NCBI GenBank assembly: GCA_022842685.1
Contig: JALHPC010000010.1
Coordinates: forward strand, 1-51,543
Reading direction: 5' to 3'
Length of the DNA stretch: 51,543 nucleotides
From: Candidatus Kapaibacterium sp.
GTDB lineage: Bacteria > Bacteroidota > Ignavibacteria > Kapaibacteriales > Kapaibacteriaceae
This document shows positions 49,159-51,543 of this stretch, piece after piece (the stretch's first letter is position 1; each line of letters begins with the position of its first letter). The notes under the pieces are model-generated. The model did no database searches and was not told the origin of the DNA. It worked only from the letters and a program-made list of their open reading frames with translations. The position numbers and the translations under genes are program-made.

Positions 49159-51543
49159 ATGAAGAAGACGCACGGCAAACAATCTTCGCAGAAGACGAGT
49201 ACAACAACGACGTCGAACGGCAACGCAGGGCATGGGGCTACGCTTGACGTGAGTCGCGATACCATCCTTCGCCACTACCGCATAGCCGTCGAAAGTCGGC
49301 AGGCCTCGTATTTGGGCCGACGTGAGGTACTCACGGGTAAGGCCAAGTTTGGCATCTTTGGCGATGGCAAGGAAATCGCTCAAGTGGCTATGGCTGCAGC
49401 GTTCAAGCCAGGAGATTGGCGTTCTGGCTATTATCGCGACCAGACATTTATGTTCGCCATTGGCGAGAGCGATGTGCAAAAGTTCTTTGCTCAGCTCTAT
49501 GCCCACACCGACATCGAAGCTGAACCAGCATCGGCAGGTCGCAGCATGAATGGGCACTTTGCTACACGATTCCTTACCAAGGACGGATCGTTCCTACCGC
49601 AAACCAATCGCTACAACGTGTCGGCCGACGTCAGCCCTACGGGGTCGCAAATGCCACGTCTTGTGGGCTTAGCGTATGCCTCGGTGATTTATCGGGCTCT
49701 AGGTATCGACGAGCGGTTCAGTGTTAACGGCAACGAAGTTGCCTTTGGAACAATTGGCAATGCGTCGTGTGCCGAAGGCATGTTTTGGGAGTCGATCAAC
49801 GCCATTGGCGTGTTGCGTGCCCCTGCAGTTGTTAGCGTATGGGATGATGGCTATGGCATCTCGGTACCGAACGACGTACAAGTAACTAAGAGTGACGTAG
49901 GTGAACTGCTTCGTGGATTCCAACGTGCTCCAGGCAGTCGGGACGGATATGATGTTCATGTTGTAAAGGCGTGGGACTATCCCGCATTGGTTCAGACGTA
50001 TGAGAAGGCGGCTGCTACTGCAAGGGCCGAACACGTTCCACAAATCGTCCACGTAACCGAAGTGACGCAGCCCCAGGGGCACTCTACGTCGGGCAGTCAC
50101 GAGCGATATAAGTCGCCTGAACGTCTGCAGTGGGAAAAAGACTTCGACGGCATAAGCCGTATGCGGACGTGGATGGTAGAACAGGGCATTGCAACGTCCG
50201 ACGAGCTCGATGCGATAGATGCCGAGGCCATTGTGGCTGTCAAACAGTGGCAGCAGTCTGCCTGGTCGGCCTATTCGAATCCCATTCGTGCCGAGCTTGA
50301 GCAGGCGACAGTTCTCATTGAATCTCTTGCAGAGACATTGGCTGGTGACGTTCGTGAGATCGTCGCCGATTGTGCTCGTCAGTTACGCGCGCTGCGCGAG
50401 CCATTCCGCCGAGACATCATGGCCTACACCCATCGAGCATTAGTAGCAGCTCGGACGACGCCAACGCCTGCCTTGCAGGCATTAGCCGCATGGCGTACGG
50501 CATACGATGCAACCGTTGCCCCTTACTACAGCAGCCACTTGCATAGTGAGGGCAGTGAGCGGTTGTCGAGCGTACCGGTTGTGCCGGCAGTGTTTGCCGA
50601 CGACGCCCCGATGGTGAATGGCTCTGAAGTTATGAATGCATGCTTTGAAGCAGCATTCCAACGCGATCAGGCAGTGATTGCATTTGGCGAAGACGTTGGA
50701 AAACTTGGCGACGTGAATCAGGGATTTGCTGGGCTACAAGCTCGCTTTGGCGAACTACGTGTGGGCGATACTGGAATACGCGAGTGCACCATTCTTGGGC
50801 AGGCGATTGGTATGGCAATGCGTGGCTTACGGCCCATTGCCGAGATACAGTACCTGGACTATTTGCTCTATGCCTTGCAGCTGATGAGCGATGACCTTGC
50901 CACGGTACAGTGGAGGACTCGTGGAGGCCAGAAGTCGCCAGTAATCGTTCGCACTCGTGGGCATCGTCTTGAAGGGGTTTGGCATTCCGGGTCGCCCATG
51001 GCTGGCATCATTAACCTCGTGCGAGGCGTACATGTATGCGTGCCGCGAAACATGACGCAAGCAGCAGGCATGTACAACACGCTGTTGCAAACCGACGAGA
51101 CCGCACTCATTGTTGAAGTGCTTAATGGCTACAGACTAAAGGAACGCTTGCCAAGTAATGTTGGAACGTTTACCGTTCCTCTTGGCATTCCCGAGGTTGT
51201 AAAGGCAGGCAGCGACGTTACTGTGGTTACCTATGGCGCTAGTGTGCGTGTTGCGCTTGATGCTGCTGCTTTGCTGGAAGCTGTTGGCATTAGCGTAGAA
51301 GTTGTGGATGTGCAGACGCTGTTACCTTTTGATACAACTGGAGTGATTGCATCGTCGGTTGCCAAAACCAACAGAGTGCTATTCTATGATGAAGATGTTC
51401 CAGGAGGCACAACTGCGTACATGATGCAGAAAGTACTGGAAGAGCAGAATGCCTGGCGACACCTCGACCAACGCCCGGGCACTCTTACGGCAAAGGAACA
51501 TCGGCCTGCATATGGCACCGACGGTAACTACTGGTCGAAGCCA
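49159..51543 (+). CDS. 2-oxoacid dehydrogenase E1 alpha-beta fusion, 3' end beyond the window
   Basis: Thiamine-diphosphate E1 component of a 2-oxoacid dehydrogenase complex (branched-chain or pyruvate type), with both chains in one polypeptide. 795 codons lie in the window without a stop, so the gene is partial. After a ~25-residue Ser/Thr/Lys-rich leader comes the alpha part (RHYRIAVESRQASYLGRRE; TPP region GTIGNASCAEGMFWESIN near 197-214, with VSVWDDGYGIS). The beta part begins near 485 (MVNGSEVMNACFEAAF; AFGEDVGKLGDVNQGF; WHSGSPMAGIINL). Such fusions are common in Bacteroidota. The start ATG lies 52 bases after gmk, preceded by TATTTTG at 49144-49150, a near-promoter word. Confidence 0.9.
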   Translation, partial: MKKTHGKQSSQKTSTTTTSNGNAGHGATLDVSRDTILRHYRIAVESRQASYLGRREVLTGKAKFGIFGDGKEIAQVAMAAAFKPGDWRSGYYRDQTFMFAIGESDVQKFFAQLYAHTDIEAEPASAGRSMNGHFATRFLTKDGSFLPQTNRYNVSADVSPTGSQMPRLVGLAYASVIYRALGIDERFSVNGNEVAFGTIGNASCAEGMFWESINAIGVLRAPAVVSVWDDGYGISVPNDVQVTKSDVGELLRGFQRAPGSRDGYDVHVVKAWDYPALVQTYEKAAATARAEHVPQIVHVTEVTQPQGHSTSGSHERYKSPERLQWEKDFDGISRMRTWMVEQGIATSDELDAIDAEAIVAVKQWQQSAWSAYSNPIRAELEQATVLIESLAETLAGDVREIVADCARQLRALREPFRRDIMAYTHRALVAARTTPTPALQALAAWRTAYDATVAPYYSSHLHSEGSERLSSVPVVPAVFADDAPMVNGSEVMNACFEAAFQRDQAVIAFGEDVGKLGDVNQGFAGLQARFGELRVGDTGIRECTILGQAIGMAMRGLRPIAEIQYLDYLLYALQLMSDDLATVQWRTRGGQKSPVIVRTRGHRLEGVWHSGSPMAGIINLVRGVHVCVPRNMTQAAGMYNTLLQTDETALIVEVLNGYRLKERLPSNVGTFTVPLGIPEVVKAGSDVTVVTYGASVRVALDAAALLEAVGISVEVVDVQTLLPFDTTGVIASSVAKTNRVLFYDEDVPGGTTAYMMQKVLEEQNAWRHLDQRPGTLTAKEHRPAYGTDGNYWSKP

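Noticed and set aside
48856..49557. 233-codon - strand open frame
   Set aside because: Antisense to gmk and the E1 fusion, both clearly real.

Overview
The window looks like a chromosomal segment from a member of the FCB group (Bacteroidota/Chlorobiota/Kapabacteria-like; the exact phylum cannot be fixed from sequence alone). The grounds are: several secreted proteins end in type IX secretion system (T9SS) sorting domains and one resembles PorZ; glutamine synthetase is the large type III form; the order ileS - DksA/TraR-like - lspA is the one I know from Bacteroidota; the 2-oxoacid dehydrogenase E1 is an alpha-beta fusion; and intergenic regions carry the Bacteroidota -7 promoter word TAnnTTTG. 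Coding density is very high, with no gene-free stretch over 300 bases and many 4-nt ATGA overlaps. I see no insertion sequences, prophage or CRISPR.

Layout. 1-1313: an amino-acid permease fragment with an in-frame TGA, divergent from a LysE-type exporter. 1381-9461 (+): a surface/export cluster of OmpA-like protein, DUF1800, DUF1501 (Tat signal plus T9SS tail), a Tat-exported FAD oxidoreductase, a lipoprotein and a small outer-membrane barrel. 9481-11909 (-): bidirectional hairpin, tRNA-Leu(GAG), PorZ-like propeller protein. 11976-17528 (-): a tightly packed run murI - dppB - dppC - holA - NTF2-like - PHP phosphoesterase - ribH. 17550-25200 (+): orphan histidine kinase, ileS, a Lys/Ala-repeat ORF that runs in the -1 frame into a DksA/TraR-like protein, lspA, rluD. 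25189-28601: mtgA (-), Lrp-type regulator and glnN (+). 28643-33603: two divergent large T9SS cargo proteins. 33640-39200: topA and fur (-), speA (+), a small secreted protein (+). 39190-47541 (-): punA-type phosphorylase, then lipoprotein - ribD - TPR protein - solenoid/HEAT protein - RqcH/NFACT, all overlapping. 47632-51543 (+): yicC, gmk, E1 fusion running off the edge.

The most notable observations are: (1) an A10 run at 22726-22735, exactly where the Lys/Ala-repeat frame ends, with the DksA-like frame open in -1 across the junction, suggesting one protein made by slippage or an indel; (2) ten intergenic TAnnTTTG elements, four of them only 4-7 nt upstream of a start codon, suggesting leaderless transcripts; (3) the coupled DUF1800/DUF1501/FAD-oxidoreductase export cluster; (4) a 13-repeat solenoid plus HEAT protein in an operon with riboflavin and ribosome-rescue genes; (5) a T9SS cargo with a degenerate metzincin motif.
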